Source of the DNA: an uncultured Eubacteriales bacterium
GTDB taxonomy: Bacteria > Bacillota > Clostridia > UBA1381 > UBA9506
DNA length: 12,912 nucleotides
Reading direction: 5' to 3'
Assembly (NCBI GenBank): GCA_902478395.1
Contig: CABSKZ010000053.1
Coordinates: 1 to 12,912, forward strand
Shown: positions 6,194-12,912 of the stretch, piece after piece
Position numbering within the stretch: position 1 is the first letter of the stretch
Layout of the letters: each line of letters begins with the position of its first letter
Notes under the pieces: generated by a model
Databases searched by the model: none
What the model was told of the DNA's origin: nothing
The model's input: only the letters and a program-made list of their open reading frames with translations
Made by a program: the position numbers and the translations under genes

Positions 6194-6504
6194 TTTTAAA
6201 TACATTGAGCCGTGATAGCCTGATTCAACGGTTTGAATTCATCTATGAGTTATATCACAAAATGCTTCAGGAATTTATACGGCATGAAGGCAAAACTCTT
6301 GACGGCATTTATCCCAGAGCGATTTTCAAAAAAACTTACGCAGGCGGACTGATTGAGAATAAAAAGACTTTGCTTTCCTTGTTGGAAGACCGCAATGCCA
6401 CTGCGCATATTTACAACGGAAACCTTGCAAATGAAATCGCAGACAGGGTTCAGAAACAATATATTCCCGCAATTGGGAACCTAATTAAAAGTCAAATGAA
6501 TTGA
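6180..6504 (+). pseudogene. HepT/HI0074-like HEPN protein, N-terminally damaged
   Basis: The frame 6190-6504 (104 residues) matches the core of HI0074-type 'nucleotidyltransferase substrate binding' proteins: RDSLIQRFEFIYEL, YPRAIFKKTYAGGLIE and LLEDRNATAHIYN. RNATAHIY is the RX4HXY motif (Arg68, His73, Tyr75) of HepT toxins, the RNase site whose Tyr is modified by the MNT partner in the studied Shewanella pair. Family members have roughly 25 more N-terminal residues. A separate frame from ATG 6180 gives MKRLDFKYIE and then stops, looking like the true N-terminus joined out of frame after an internal deletion. Probably a dead toxin, though TTG at 6190 could start a truncated protein. Confidence 0.65.
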
Positions 6505-6512
6505 TATAACAG

Positions 6513-6556
6513 CAAGCCCACCACGGTGCATTGCAAATGCCATGATGGGCTTGTTT
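6513..6556 (+). terminator. Terminator after the HepT-like remnant
   Basis: CAAGCCCA (6513-6520) and TGGGCTTG (6546-6553) pair, with an inner stem GGTGCATT/AAATGCC inside the loop, followed by TTTCCTCTTTT. It closes the + strand patch facing rhaA. Confidence 0.75.
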
Positions 6557-6631
6557 CCTCTTTTAAGATATGCGCGAACACGTTATTTCTCAATAAAAAT
6601 TTCTGATATTCCGATAGAACTAAGTCGTTTT

Positions 6632-6660
6632 TCTGCAATCAATTCATCGGTGATTGCAGA
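6632..6660. repeat. Inverted repeat downstream of rhaA
   Basis: TCTGCAATCA (6632-6641) and TGATTGCAGA (6651-6660) are perfect 10-base arms with a 9-base loop, nine bases after the rhaA stop on the - strand. In the rhaA transcript the stem is followed by A-rich, not U-rich, sequence, so it is more a 3'-end hairpin than a classic terminator. Confidence 0.7.
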
Positions 6661-6669
6661 TCCGTTTAT

Positions 6670-7920
6670 CTATCTCCTGTTTAAGACCTCCGCCTCATAT
6701 TTGCGGATTTCCTCGAACCATTCTTTACCGCCCATAACGCCGCACTGGGCACAGTATTCATACCAGATGTCGCCAAACGGCAAGGTTTTAAGCTCCTCCT
6801 GAAGCATCATGAGCTCTGTCATTTGATGATTGTCCTGCAATTTTTTCAAAATGTCCGAAGGCTCGCACAGCGCATATAAAAGCGCTTTTTGCCAGCTTCT
6901 AAAGCCTACCGTCCATGCAGATACCCTGTTAATGCTTGCATCAAAAAAGTCAAGCGCCATATATACGCGCTCCAGCGCGTCACACCGTACAATTTCTTTT
7001 GCCATTTCCTTCGTTTCATCATCGAACAGAAGCACGTGGTCGCTGTCCCAGCGAACGCCGCGCGTAATATGCAGTGCAATTTCGGGGAAAAAGCACAACA
7101 ACGCCGGAATTTTATCAGAAACATATTCTGTCGGATGGTAGTGTCCGTTATCCATCAGCGGCAGGCACCCTTCGTGCATTGCCGCAAAGCTCAGTGTGAA
7201 TTCGGCCGTTCCCGCTGTATAGGACTCAACGCCGATTCCGAATACCTTCGATTCCACGCAGGGCTTTACCTTATTTCTGTCATAGGGGTCAGACAAAATT
7301 TGCTCTATGGAATCCTTGTAACGCAGACGCGGCCCCATCCTGTCGCCGGGAATATCCTTATAGCCATCCCCTGTCCAAATATTCATTACGCATGGTACGC
7401 CCGTTGTCTCCGCAAAATACTGCGCGATGCGGATACACGCCTTGCCGTGGTTAATCCAAAACCTTCTGGTCTCCCCGTCCGGACTCGAAAGCGTAAGCCC
7501 ATCTTTCATTTTTGGATGGGAAAAGAAGGTGGGGTTGAAATCAATCCCCATATTTCGTTGCTTCGCAAATTCAGCCCATTTTCTAAAATGCTTTGGTTCC
7601 AGCTGGTCCCGGTCCGCAAACTCGCCTTCCTCAAAAATTGCATAACTGGCATGAAGGTTCAACTTTTTCTTTCCCGGGCAAAGGGACATTGCCTTATCCA
7701 GATCCTCCATGAGCTGTTGCGGGGTAGTTGCTTTTCCCGGGTAATTGCCGGTTGTCTGAATTCCTCCGCTCAGCGGTCCGTCGTGGTCAAAGCCGATAAC
7801 ATCGTCCCCCTGCCAGCAATGCAGCGAAACAGGAATCGTTTTTAACTTCTCAATTGCCGCGTCTGTATCAATTCCCAGTCCGCTATAAATCTTTTTTGCC
7901 GTTTCGTATCTCGTATTCAT
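6670..7920 (-). CDS. rhaA: L-rhamnose isomerase
   Basis: The 416-residue protein (E. coli RhaA is 419) converts L-rhamnose to L-rhamnulose in the cytoplasm. It is recognisable from start to end: VSLHCWQGDDVIGFD, GGIQTTGNYPGKA, KKLNLHASYAIFEEGEFADRD, GIDFNPTFFSHPK, FWINHGKACIRIAQYF, VMNIWTGDGYKDIPGDR, GVESYTAGTAEF, LMDNGHYHPTEYVSDK and GVRWDSDHV. The Glu, Asp and His residues in the last blocks are the metal-site residues of the family. ATG at 7920 follows AAAGGAG at the right spacing; a 21-codon longer frame overlaps the upstream gene and is unlikely. It lies 22 bases after the alcohol dehydrogenase gene in the same direction, so they are probably co-transcribed. rhaB (kinase), rhaD (aldolase) and a rhamnose transporter are not in this window. 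Confidence 0.95.
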   Translation of the reverse strand: MNTRYETAKKIYSGLGIDTDAAIEKLKTIPVSLHCWQGDDVIGFDHDGPLSGGIQTTGNYPGKATTPQQLMEDLDKAMSLCPGKKKLNLHASYAIFEEGEFADRDQLEPKHFRKWAEFAKQRNMGIDFNPTFFSHPKMKDGLTLSSPDGETRRFWINHGKACIRIAQYFAETTGVPCVMNIWTGDGYKDIPGDRMGPRLRYKDSIEQILSDPYDRNKVKPCVESKVFGIGVESYTAGTAEFTLSFAAMHEGCLPLMDNGHYHPTEYVSDKIPALLCFFPEIALHITRGVRWDSDHVLLFDDETKEMAKEIVRCDALERVYMALDFFDASINRVSAWTVGFRSWQKALLYALCEPSDILKKLQDNHQMTELMMLQEELKTLPFGDIWYEYCAQCGVMGGKEWFEEIRKYEAEVLNRR

Positions 7921-7942
7921 CTTTTTCTCCTTTCCTGTTGAT

Positions 7943-9115
7943 TTAGCGATAGGATTTTCTAAAAATCTCCGCGCAGTCTTCATCTGTCATTTCACAGGGA
8001 TTCGCAAGGAACAACCCGCCCTGCATGCTGCGCGCACCTTGCGCCAGCTTCATAGCTTCTCCAGGCGTAAATCCATAGTCACTCATTTTCAAATCGGCCA
8101 CACCGCAAGCCTCCTGCAATTTCACAAGTGCGCAAATGAAGTCCTCCGGCTTGTCGGCATCTTTCGTCCCCATTGCCCTTGCCATTTTAATAAACTGTTC
8201 GTCACAGGCATGGCGCTCAATGAAAAACTCATAGAACGCTTTTGAAATCATAATCAGGCCGGCGCCATGGGGCAGGTTATGATGGTAAGCGCTCATCGAA
8301 TGCTCCATGGAGTGTTCTGCGGTAGTGCTGGTTAACTGCATGGTCATGCCCGCAATGGTGCTGCCGTAGGCTACGTGTTCCCTGGCTTCAAGGTCATTGC
8401 CATCCTTGACTGCCCGGGGCAGATAGTTTGCAATGTTTTCAATTGCAGAAAGCGCCAATGTTTCACTCAGAATGTTCACGCCGTTGCTGATCATGACCTC
8501 TGTATTGTGGAACAACGCGTCAAAGCCCTGATAAGCGGTGTATTGGCGCGGTACGCTTTTCATAAGTTCCGGATCCACTATTGACAGCACCGGCACCAGT
8601 TCAGGCGAGCCGAACCCAATTTTTTCATTGGTCTCTAGGTTGGAGATTACACCCCAGCAATTGATTTCGGAACCGGTTCCGGAAGTAGTCGCAACCGTGA
8701 CGATCGGCAGGCCTTTGTTGGCAAGCGGCTGCCCCTTGCCTGTACCGCCGCAGACATAGTCCCACAAATCACCGGGATTGGTTGCCATTGCGGCAATCGC
8801 GACAGAGGAATCGAGCACCGCGCCGCCGCCCAGCGCCACGATGAAATCGCAGTTATTTTCTCTTGCGAATGCGGCGCCCTCCATAATCACGTCCTTAACC
8901 GGATTTTCCATAATCTTGTCGAAAACCGCTGTTTCCACACCCGCATTCACAAGCTGCTCCAGCGTACGGTCAAGATACCCATTAGCCTTTGTTGATTTTC
9001 CGTTGGAAATCAACACCATCGCCTTTTTTCCCGGCATTGTCTGGTTCCCAAGCTCTTTTAGCCGGCCGCTGCCAAAAAGCAATTTTGTTGGATTATGAAA
9101 CGCAAAACTCATCAT
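7943..9115 (-). CDS. Iron-containing alcohol dehydrogenase, possible lactaldehyde reductase
   Basis: A 390-residue group III (Fe-ADH) enzyme of the butanol-dehydrogenase-like branch. Seen: FxNPTKLLFGSGRLKEL at the start, the nucleotide site GGGAVLDSS, ATTSGTGSE, metal residues Asp199 and His203 in GFDALFHNTE, and the His-rich block AEHSMEHSMSAYHHNLPHG (His268 and His283 candidates). The usual GGGSxxDxxK motif ends in Val here (Val105) in place of Lys, a departure that may alter cofactor handling. Being directly upstream of rhaA, it may reduce L-lactaldehyde to 1,2-propanediol, as FucO does in rhamnose fermentation; this is inference from position. Start at ATG 9115 or the adjacent ATG 9112, behind AAAGGAAG. 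Confidence 0.88.
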   Translation of the reverse strand: MMSFAFHNPTKLLFGSGRLKELGNQTMPGKKAMVLISNGKSTKANGYLDRTLEQLVNAGVETAVFDKIMENPVKDVIMEGAAFARENNCDFIVALGGGAVLDSSVAIAAMATNPGDLWDYVCGGTGKGQPLANKGLPIVTVATTSGTGSEINCWGVISNLETNEKIGFGSPELVPVLSIVDPELMKSVPRQYTAYQGFDALFHNTEVMISNGVNILSETLALSAIENIANYLPRAVKDGNDLEAREHVAYGSTIAGMTMQLTSTTAEHSMEHSMSAYHHNLPHGAGLIMISKAFYEFFIERHACDEQFIKMARAMGTKDADKPEDFICALVKLQEACGVADLKMSDYGFTPGEAMKLAQGARSMQGGLFLANPCEMTDEDCAEIFRKSYR

Positions 9116-9267
9116 ACTGCATCTTCCTTTCCATATTAGATCTCATTTATTTTTAAAAATATCCGCCGCATTTGCTGGGGCATTCTTTGTTGCAACCGCG
9201 CTGACGAAACAATCCGTTTTTTATCATCGCGATGTCCTTTAGATAAAGTACTTAAAAAATTTTATCT
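9116..9267. other. Intergenic region before the alcohol dehydrogenase-rhaA operon
   Basis: This 152-base gap separates two - strand gene groups. It contains a palindrome ATTTTTAAAAAT (9149-9160) 34 bases before the dehydrogenase start, and paired arms AGATAAA (9241-9247) and TTTATCT (9261-9267) directly after the DUF362 gene stop. I find no convincing promoter pair, so whether the dehydrogenase-rhaA genes are transcribed separately is open. Confidence 0.4.
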
Positions 9268-11175
9268 TTAGGGCAATCTGAACGTAACCGATATATTGCC
9301 GTTCCCGAGGGCATCTTTCAGCCCCGCCGTATTTATTATTTTTCCAAGCCGCGTATACCTGTAGGAGCTTGAAAAGGTTTCATAAAACAATACAAGGCCG
9401 TTTGTTCCATAAAGCATCAAATCCCCGGCCTGAATGCGGTCCGTTTTTTCTTCTGCCACAGGCAGGCTGCCCGAAAGATAATGATATTTTTCGTTGCCAT
9501 TTAGTTCATTCATCGTTACCGTCATGGGAAGCATGGTTCGGAAAGCTTCGGCTGCTTCGTTGTCAAAAAGTGTAGCTGTAAAATCCTGCCCGCCAATGGT
9601 CAGAATGATTTCATCTGCGCTTGGCGAAATGCTGGGAACCGTTTCTTTCGGAGGAATTTTCACGGGCATCAGTCTGGATTTATCCCACAAAAACGCCTTG
9701 ACGGTATCCGCCCCGTCCACATTCCCCGAAATATCCGCCGTAATGGTTTTGCTTCCCTGGTATAGCCTTACACCTGCCAGGATTCCATTTTGATAAAACA
9801 CCGTTATCAACGTGCTGTTTTCAGGGGCCTCTTCCACCGTTACCACATCATTTGTTCTGAAAATTTTCGGGCCATCCGTCTGCTCCGCCATAACCAGTTC
9901 AATTCCCTCGTTTTTGCCAAGATTTCGGCTGTAGTTTTTTTCCGCCTGGTTATTCCAATGCTCATGGACGCCGAGGTTCGTGACCCGCCCGCCATTTCCG
10001 TCTGTATAGGCTGTGCCGGACGGCGCCTCTGCTACAAGCCCTGCTTCATGCAGATAATTTTCTACGGTATGGACTCCCACGGCTGAATTGTGATTCGTCA
10101 CCGCCGGCTCATTCACAAGAAAATCTGCCCCTACGGAATCGATCGCGACCGGATCCTGCGACACAAAGATGCTGGAGGTATAGTTCCCATCAAACGGCGT
10201 TTGCTGCCATTTGGCATTGCTGCTGGTAATGGACGCGCCCTCCGAAGGCGCACATATTAACGCGTCCAGCATATATAATACTGTTTTTCCACCCAGCTTT
10301 TCATTGGCCATCAAGTCCACCAGCGGGCTATATATCTCCATCTCGTTTTTTGTCAGCCATTGATGCAGGTTCGCGCCCTCCGGCGGCCGCATGGCGTTCC
10401 CATTGATAAAGGAGCCAAAATGATTTTTGCCGCAAAGAGTAATACCATAGCTGTGTCCTTTCAGGTTCGCAAGGTTGATGAGATACTCCGCCCCGGTTAC
10501 ACAGGTCGGAAGATAGTTAACCGCACCGCTGAAGGAATGCGACCAGTTGATTGGCGCGCTCTCATCCGCCGTACCGTTGCTCCTGTCCACAAAATTTACG
10601 CCCTGTAAACGCCTCGTGGAACACATTTCCACCATATAATCCGGAAACAGCCTCGACACATCATAGACCGTTATATCTGACGGCGCAACCCCAGCTTCTT
10701 CCACAAGGGAAATGAGCAGGTTTTTCAGAAGCACAGGGTTGGTATAGCTCATATGCGTTTCGCCTGAAGTATCATCATCAAATACTGCACTTCCATTGAT
10801 ATTTGCTTTTATCGCAATTTTTTCGCCCGCCTTATAGCCTCCAAGTTTTCCCCGGCTCTGATTGTGTGCAGAAAACAAGGTGTTCCAGCCGCTTTTCGCT
10901 TCTGGCTGGTTGGCCAGCCTGGCGACAGAATTGTTCACCATGGTTAAAATAACCGGTTCATCAAAATGCTCCGGCTCCCACCAAAAGCCGTTGCCGTCCC
11001 AGCTTACCGACTGTGGCTCATGCGCCCACACCACCCGTCCGGGCATCGCGCCACTTCCTGTTCCGTAAGGTTCATGCTGTGGGAATATTGTGTCGTCCGC
11101 ACAGGCAAACGGGATCGGTATCCCTGCCGATACCGCAAACAGGGCAATAATCGTAAGCAACAGCAGCCTTTTCAT
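9268..11175 (-). CDS. Secreted DUF362 protein with C-terminal cyclophilin-like fold
   Basis: A 635-residue protein with a Sec-type signal peptide (MKRLLLLTIIALFAVSAG, probable cut near ACA-DD, residue ~27). Residues about 105-375 carry DUF362 blocks: KIAIKANING, DDTSGETHMSYTNP, DITVYDVSR, YLINLANLKGHSYGITLCGKNHFGSF, VLYMLDALICAPSEG and SIFVSQDPVAIDSVGADFL. A middle beta-rich part follows, then about 116 residues (from ADEIILTIGGQDF, with ELNGNEKYHYL, QAGDLMLYGTNGLVLFYETF, YTRLGKI) matching the bacterial cyclophilin-like fold family. The biochemical role of DUF362 is not established. ATG at 11175 is preceded by GGAGGGGG; the stop of the flavodoxin lipoprotein gene is 21 bases upstream, so the two are co-transcribed. 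The cyclophilin-like domain is often found beside or fused to flavodoxin in Firmicutes, which links the two genes functionally. Confidence 0.8.
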   Translation of the reverse strand: MKRLLLLTIIALFAVSAGIPIPFACADDTIFPQHEPYGTGSGAMPGRVVWAHEPQSVSWDGNGFWWEPEHFDEPVILTMVNNSVARLANQPEAKSGWNTLFSAHNQSRGKLGGYKAGEKIAIKANINGSAVFDDDTSGETHMSYTNPVLLKNLLISLVEEAGVAPSDITVYDVSRLFPDYMVEMCSTRRLQGVNFVDRSNGTADESAPINWSHSFSGAVNYLPTCVTGAEYLINLANLKGHSYGITLCGKNHFGSFINGNAMRPPEGANLHQWLTKNEMEIYSPLVDLMANEKLGGKTVLYMLDALICAPSEGASITSSNAKWQQTPFDGNYTSSIFVSQDPVAIDSVGADFLVNEPAVTNHNSAVGVHTVENYLHEAGLVAEAPSGTAYTDGNGGRVTNLGVHEHWNNQAEKNYSRNLGKNEGIELVMAEQTDGPKIFRTNDVVTVEEAPENSTLITVFYQNGILAGVRLYQGSKTITADISGNVDGADTVKAFLWDKSRLMPVKIPPKETVPSISPSADEIILTIGGQDFTATLFDNEAAEAFRTMLPMTVTMNELNGNEKYHYLSGSLPVAEEKTDRIQAGDLMLYGTNGLVLFYETFSSSYRYTRLGKIINTAGLKDALGNGNISVTFRLP

Positions 11176-11196
11176 CAAAATTCCCCCTCCGTTTTA

Positions 11197-12219
11197 CTAC
11201 TTGCTGTTCAAATTGTGGAACCCATTTCCGCGCAGCCATTCATTTACCGCATTGGACTCTGTAGCGGAAGAGCCACGGAATCCATCTGTGACGGTGCTGT
11301 TCGGGCATAACGCACGAATGTCCGGCAGGCTTCCGCCTATACCGCTTCCGCCGCTGGTACAAAATGGCATGATTGTCTTACCCGAAAAATCATAGGATGC
11401 CAGGAATGTGACGACCGGCGCCGGCAAAGAACCATACCAGATCGGATAGCCTAAAAGGATGGTATCGTATTGCACGATGTCCGTCAGGTCAACTGTTATT
11501 TCCGGCCGGAAACCCGTTTGCTGCTCCTCCTGGACTTGTTTTAAACATTCGTCGTAATTTTCTGGATATGGCTGTACAGGGACAATTCTTACCAGTTCCC
11601 CTCCCGCGGCCGCATGTACCGTCTCAGCGAGCTGCTTTGTCGTGCCGGAACGCGAAAAGTATACCACCAGCACGCTCTCTCCGCCTTCGTCCGGCTGCCC
11701 CTCCGGGACAGTGCCAGGATTTTCTCCGGCGCCGTCTTCAATGCTTTTGCGAATGGTAACAGAAGCGGTGCTTTCCTCCCATTCCACCTCAAAGCCAAAG
11801 CATTCTGCAATAAACCGTATGGGAAACATCGTGCGCTCTCCAACTATCACCGGAGTTGCATCCAGCGTTTGTGCCGTTTCGTTGAAATAGGCGGTTTGAC
11901 TGCCGATGGAGAGCAGCAAAACGTCATTTTCCATCGCTATTACTACCGTCTGTGTTTCCCCGTCCCAGGCCACCGAGCCGCCCATTGCCTCCACAACCGC
12001 CCGGACAGGGAGGAATGTCCGGTCATTTTGGATAATCGGGGAGGTCCCCCTTCCCGGATCAATTTCCTTTTCTGTGCCATTTACAGTCATAACCGGATTC
12101 GCAATTTGCATAACAATTATCAGCGGGTTTGTATCCGTTTCCGGCAAAGCCGCACTGCATCCGGTTACGCTTGTGAGCAGCAGCATAAATAGGAACATGA
12201 TTGATGCTAATTTTTTCAT
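11197..12219 (-). CDS. Lipoprotein with stalk domains and an exported flavodoxin domain
   Basis: A 340-residue fusion. Residues 1-21 are a lipoprotein signal with lipobox VTG-Cys21. Residues about 42-157 contain two copper-amine-oxidase-N ('stalk') units: VNGTEKEID, RTFLPVRAVVEAMGGSVAWDG, then GERTMFPIRFIAECFGFEVEWEE. A Gly/Pro/Glu-rich linker (about 160-180) leads to a flavodoxin domain (about 183-335) with VLVVYFSRSGTTK (FMN phosphate loop), YDTILLGYPIWYGSLP and a Gly-rich loop TSGGSGIGGS. Flavodoxins are normally cytoplasmic electron carriers, so anchoring one outside the membrane is notable, and FMN would have to reach it there. The start is taken as ATG 12219 (MKKLAS), with AGGA eight bases upstream; a start seven codons earlier is open but lacks a ribosome site. 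It probably forms an operon with the DUF362 gene. Confidence 0.88.
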   Translation of the reverse strand: MKKLASIMFLFMLLLTSVTGCSAALPETDTNPLIIVMQIANPVMTVNGTEKEIDPGRGTSPIIQNDRTFLPVRAVVEAMGGSVAWDGETQTVVIAMENDVLLLSIGSQTAYFNETAQTLDATPVIVGERTMFPIRFIAECFGFEVEWEESTASVTIRKSIEDGAGENPGTVPEGQPDEGGESVLVVYFSRSGTTKQLAETVHAAAGGELVRIVPVQPYPENYDECLKQVQEEQQTGFRPEITVDLTDIVQYDTILLGYPIWYGSLPAPVVTFLASYDFSGKTIMPFCTSGGSGIGGSLPDIRALCPNSTVTDGFRGSSATESNAVNEWLRGNGFHNLNSK

Positions 12220-12322
12220 TGTACTCTTCCTTTCCATCATATGTTGTTAACAAAACCATCCGTATTCCGCTGATTTTATAATTTACCGCCCGCGGGATAA
12301 CCTTTTCTGTTTGTATTACCTG

Positions 12323-12577
12323 TTAAACGCCGGCCTCATTATTTGTTTTTTGCCGTTTTTCGATTTCGAACATCAAATAGTCGAGACAATCAATCTGTTT
12401 TTGGGTTTCGTGAATTTGAGAAAGCAGCTGTTTTCTATGCTTTCCCAACAACAGAAGCCGCCTTTCCGTCTTTTTCTCTCCTGTAATTTGAAAAAACGCG
12501 CTCATTGTGTTTTTGTCACATCCGGCGTCTTGTAAATTCCGGAGGATTCTATCCTGTTCCGTTGGAGCATTCAACAT
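12323..12577 (-). CDS. Small conserved-looking protein of unknown function
   Basis: A soluble, highly charged protein of about 84 residues, mostly predicted helical: LQDAGCDKNTMSAFFQ, then ERRLLLLGKHRKQLLSQIHE and QKQIDCLDYLMFEIEK, which looks like a helix pair with Cys20 and Cys64. I have an impression of similar short proteins near flavodoxin or redox genes in Clostridia, but I cannot name the family. ATG at 12577 overlaps an AGAGGTGG ribosome site rather closely; TTG at 12574 gives better spacing and GTG at 12583 is also open, so the start is uncertain by a few codons. It precedes the flavodoxin lipoprotein by 103 bases without a clear terminator between them. Confidence 0.7.
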   Translation of the reverse strand: MLNAPTEQDRILRNLQDAGCDKNTMSAFFQITGEKKTERRLLLLGKHRKQLLSQIHETQKQIDCLDYLMFEIEKRQKTNNEAGV

Positions 12578-12597
12578 ATCCACCTCTTTCTGTTATC

Positions 12598-12627
12598 ATT
12601 ATAAATCCAGAGGCTTAAAATGTCCAA
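12598..12627 (-). promoter_or_regulatory. Promoter for the small protein/flavodoxin/DUF362 operon
   Basis: On the - strand TTGGAC (12627-12622) and TATAAT (12603-12598) lie 18 bases apart. The expected start falls some 15 bases before the small gene, leaving a very short leader. It faces the LysR gene across the intergenic region. Confidence 0.6.
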
Positions 12628-12634
12628 TACTTAT

Positions 12635-12701
12635 ATTAAATGATTTACCATGTGTTTTAGTTATAATAAATTCCGCAATCGATTTCCTTATTAAATGATT
12701 T
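12635..12701. repeat. Direct repeat in the LysR intergenic region
   Basis: ATTAAATGATTT occurs at 12635-12646 and again at 12690-12701, 55 bases apart. A second pair, TTCGCACTT, occurs at 12700-12708 and 12768-12776. These exact repeats in a divergent regulator region are candidate binding sites, though A/T-rich repeats can arise by chance. Confidence 0.55.
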
Positions 12702-12715
12702 CGCACTTATTATGC

Positions 12716-12744
12716 TTGAAAGTTATTGATAAGAATGATAAAAT
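12716..12744 (+). promoter_or_regulatory. Promoter of the LysR-type regulator gene
   Basis: TTGAAA (12716-12721), a 17-base spacer and TAAAAT (12739-12744), about 80 bases before the LysR start codon. Confidence 0.65.
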
Positions 12745-12755
12745 GAGTATGTATT

Positions 12756-12782
12756 TGGATAAGCAGGTTCGCACTTTATCCA
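12756..12782. promoter_or_regulatory. Dyad in the LysR 5' region, candidate operator
   Basis: TGGATAA (12756-12762) is mirrored by TTATCCA (12776-12782) with 13 bases between. It lies just downstream of the LysR promoter, where self-repression sites of LysR regulators are often found; it could equally form an RNA hairpin. Which role applies is inference. Confidence 0.45.
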
Positions 12783-12826
12783 GGCGTTTCGGTTTATATA
12801 TGAAATGATAAACGGGGGAATGCATG

Positions 12827-12912
12827 ATGGAGCTTCGGGTTTTACGTTATTTCCTTGCGGTGGCAAGAGAACAGAATATTACTGCCGCCGCCGATTTTCT
12901 TCACCTATCCCA
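12827..12912 (+). CDS. LysR-family transcriptional regulator, N-terminus only
   Basis: The window ends after about 28 residues: MELRVLRYFLAVAREQNITA, then AAADFLHLS. This is the canonical start of a LysR winged helix-turn-helix. I chose ATG 12827 because MELRVLRYF is the usual family start and GGGGGA lies seven bases upstream; the ATG three bases earlier (12824) is possible. It is divergent from the small protein/flavodoxin/DUF362 group, the arrangement in which LysR proteins commonly regulate the neighbouring operon. The effector domain lies outside the window. Confidence 0.9.
   Translation, partial: MELRVLRYFLAVAREQNITAAADFLHLS

Noticed and set aside
5593..6560. An integrated phage or integrative element at tRNA-Ser
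   Set aside because: No integrase, no duplicated 3' tRNA end and no phage genes are in the window; only the weaker statement of an eroded accessory patch is supportable.
6889..7845. A 318-codon + strand frame opposite rhaA
   Set aside because: Long but entirely antisense to a highly conserved rhaA, without a ribosome site or recognisable domain.
1..12912. CRISPR arrays or insertion sequences
   Set aside because: No regularly spaced repeats and no transposase frames or matching terminal inverted repeats were found on either strand.

Overview
The window looks like chromosomal DNA of an anaerobic Gram-positive bacterium, most likely a Clostridia (Oscillospirales-like) member. The pointers are a clostridial-type bifunctional AdhE, strong GGAGG-type ribosome binding sites, a tRNA gene with encoded CCA, copper-amine-oxidase-type 'stalk' domains on a lipoprotein, and LytTR and LysR regulators of Firmicute style. 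This assignment is inference from protein style; no rRNA or marker gene is present.

Layout. (1) 1-1649: the 3' part of adhE on the + strand. (2) 1689-3179: a self-contained regulated resistance-type unit. A consensus promoter is followed by a 9-codon leader peptide (MGIAFRRIR), a set of mutually exclusive RNA pairings that could hide or expose the downstream ribosome binding site, a Mef-like macrolide-efflux MFS transporter, and a terminator. (3) 3215-5104 on the - strand: a LytTR response regulator followed by two half-size chromate-transporter-family proteins, in an operon with its own promoter. (4) 5275-6560 on the + strand: a tRNA promoter, a decayed 5' half of a tRNA-Ser gene, an intact tRNA-Ser(CGA), a terminator, and a small decayed accessory patch. 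The patch holds a frameshifted SF0329-type gene and the remnant of an MNT/HepT (HI0073/HI0074-like) toxin-antitoxin pair. (5) 6670-9115 on the - strand: an iron-containing alcohol dehydrogenase followed by L-rhamnose isomerase. Together they fit rhamnose use with reduction of lactaldehyde, although kinase and aldolase genes are not in view. (6) 9268-12577 on the - strand: a small uncharacterised protein, a lipoprotein made of stalk domains plus a flavodoxin domain, and a secreted DUF362 protein ending in a cyclophilin-like fold. The start of a LysR regulator runs divergently at 12827.

The best candidates for something new are the macrolide-type leader-peptide attenuator in front of the Mef-like gene and the exported flavodoxin/DUF362 redox-like module beside a LysR gene. 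The duplicated tRNA-Ser 5' half next to decayed toxin-antitoxin genes is a secondary point of interest. All identifications are by reading the sequence; no database search was run.
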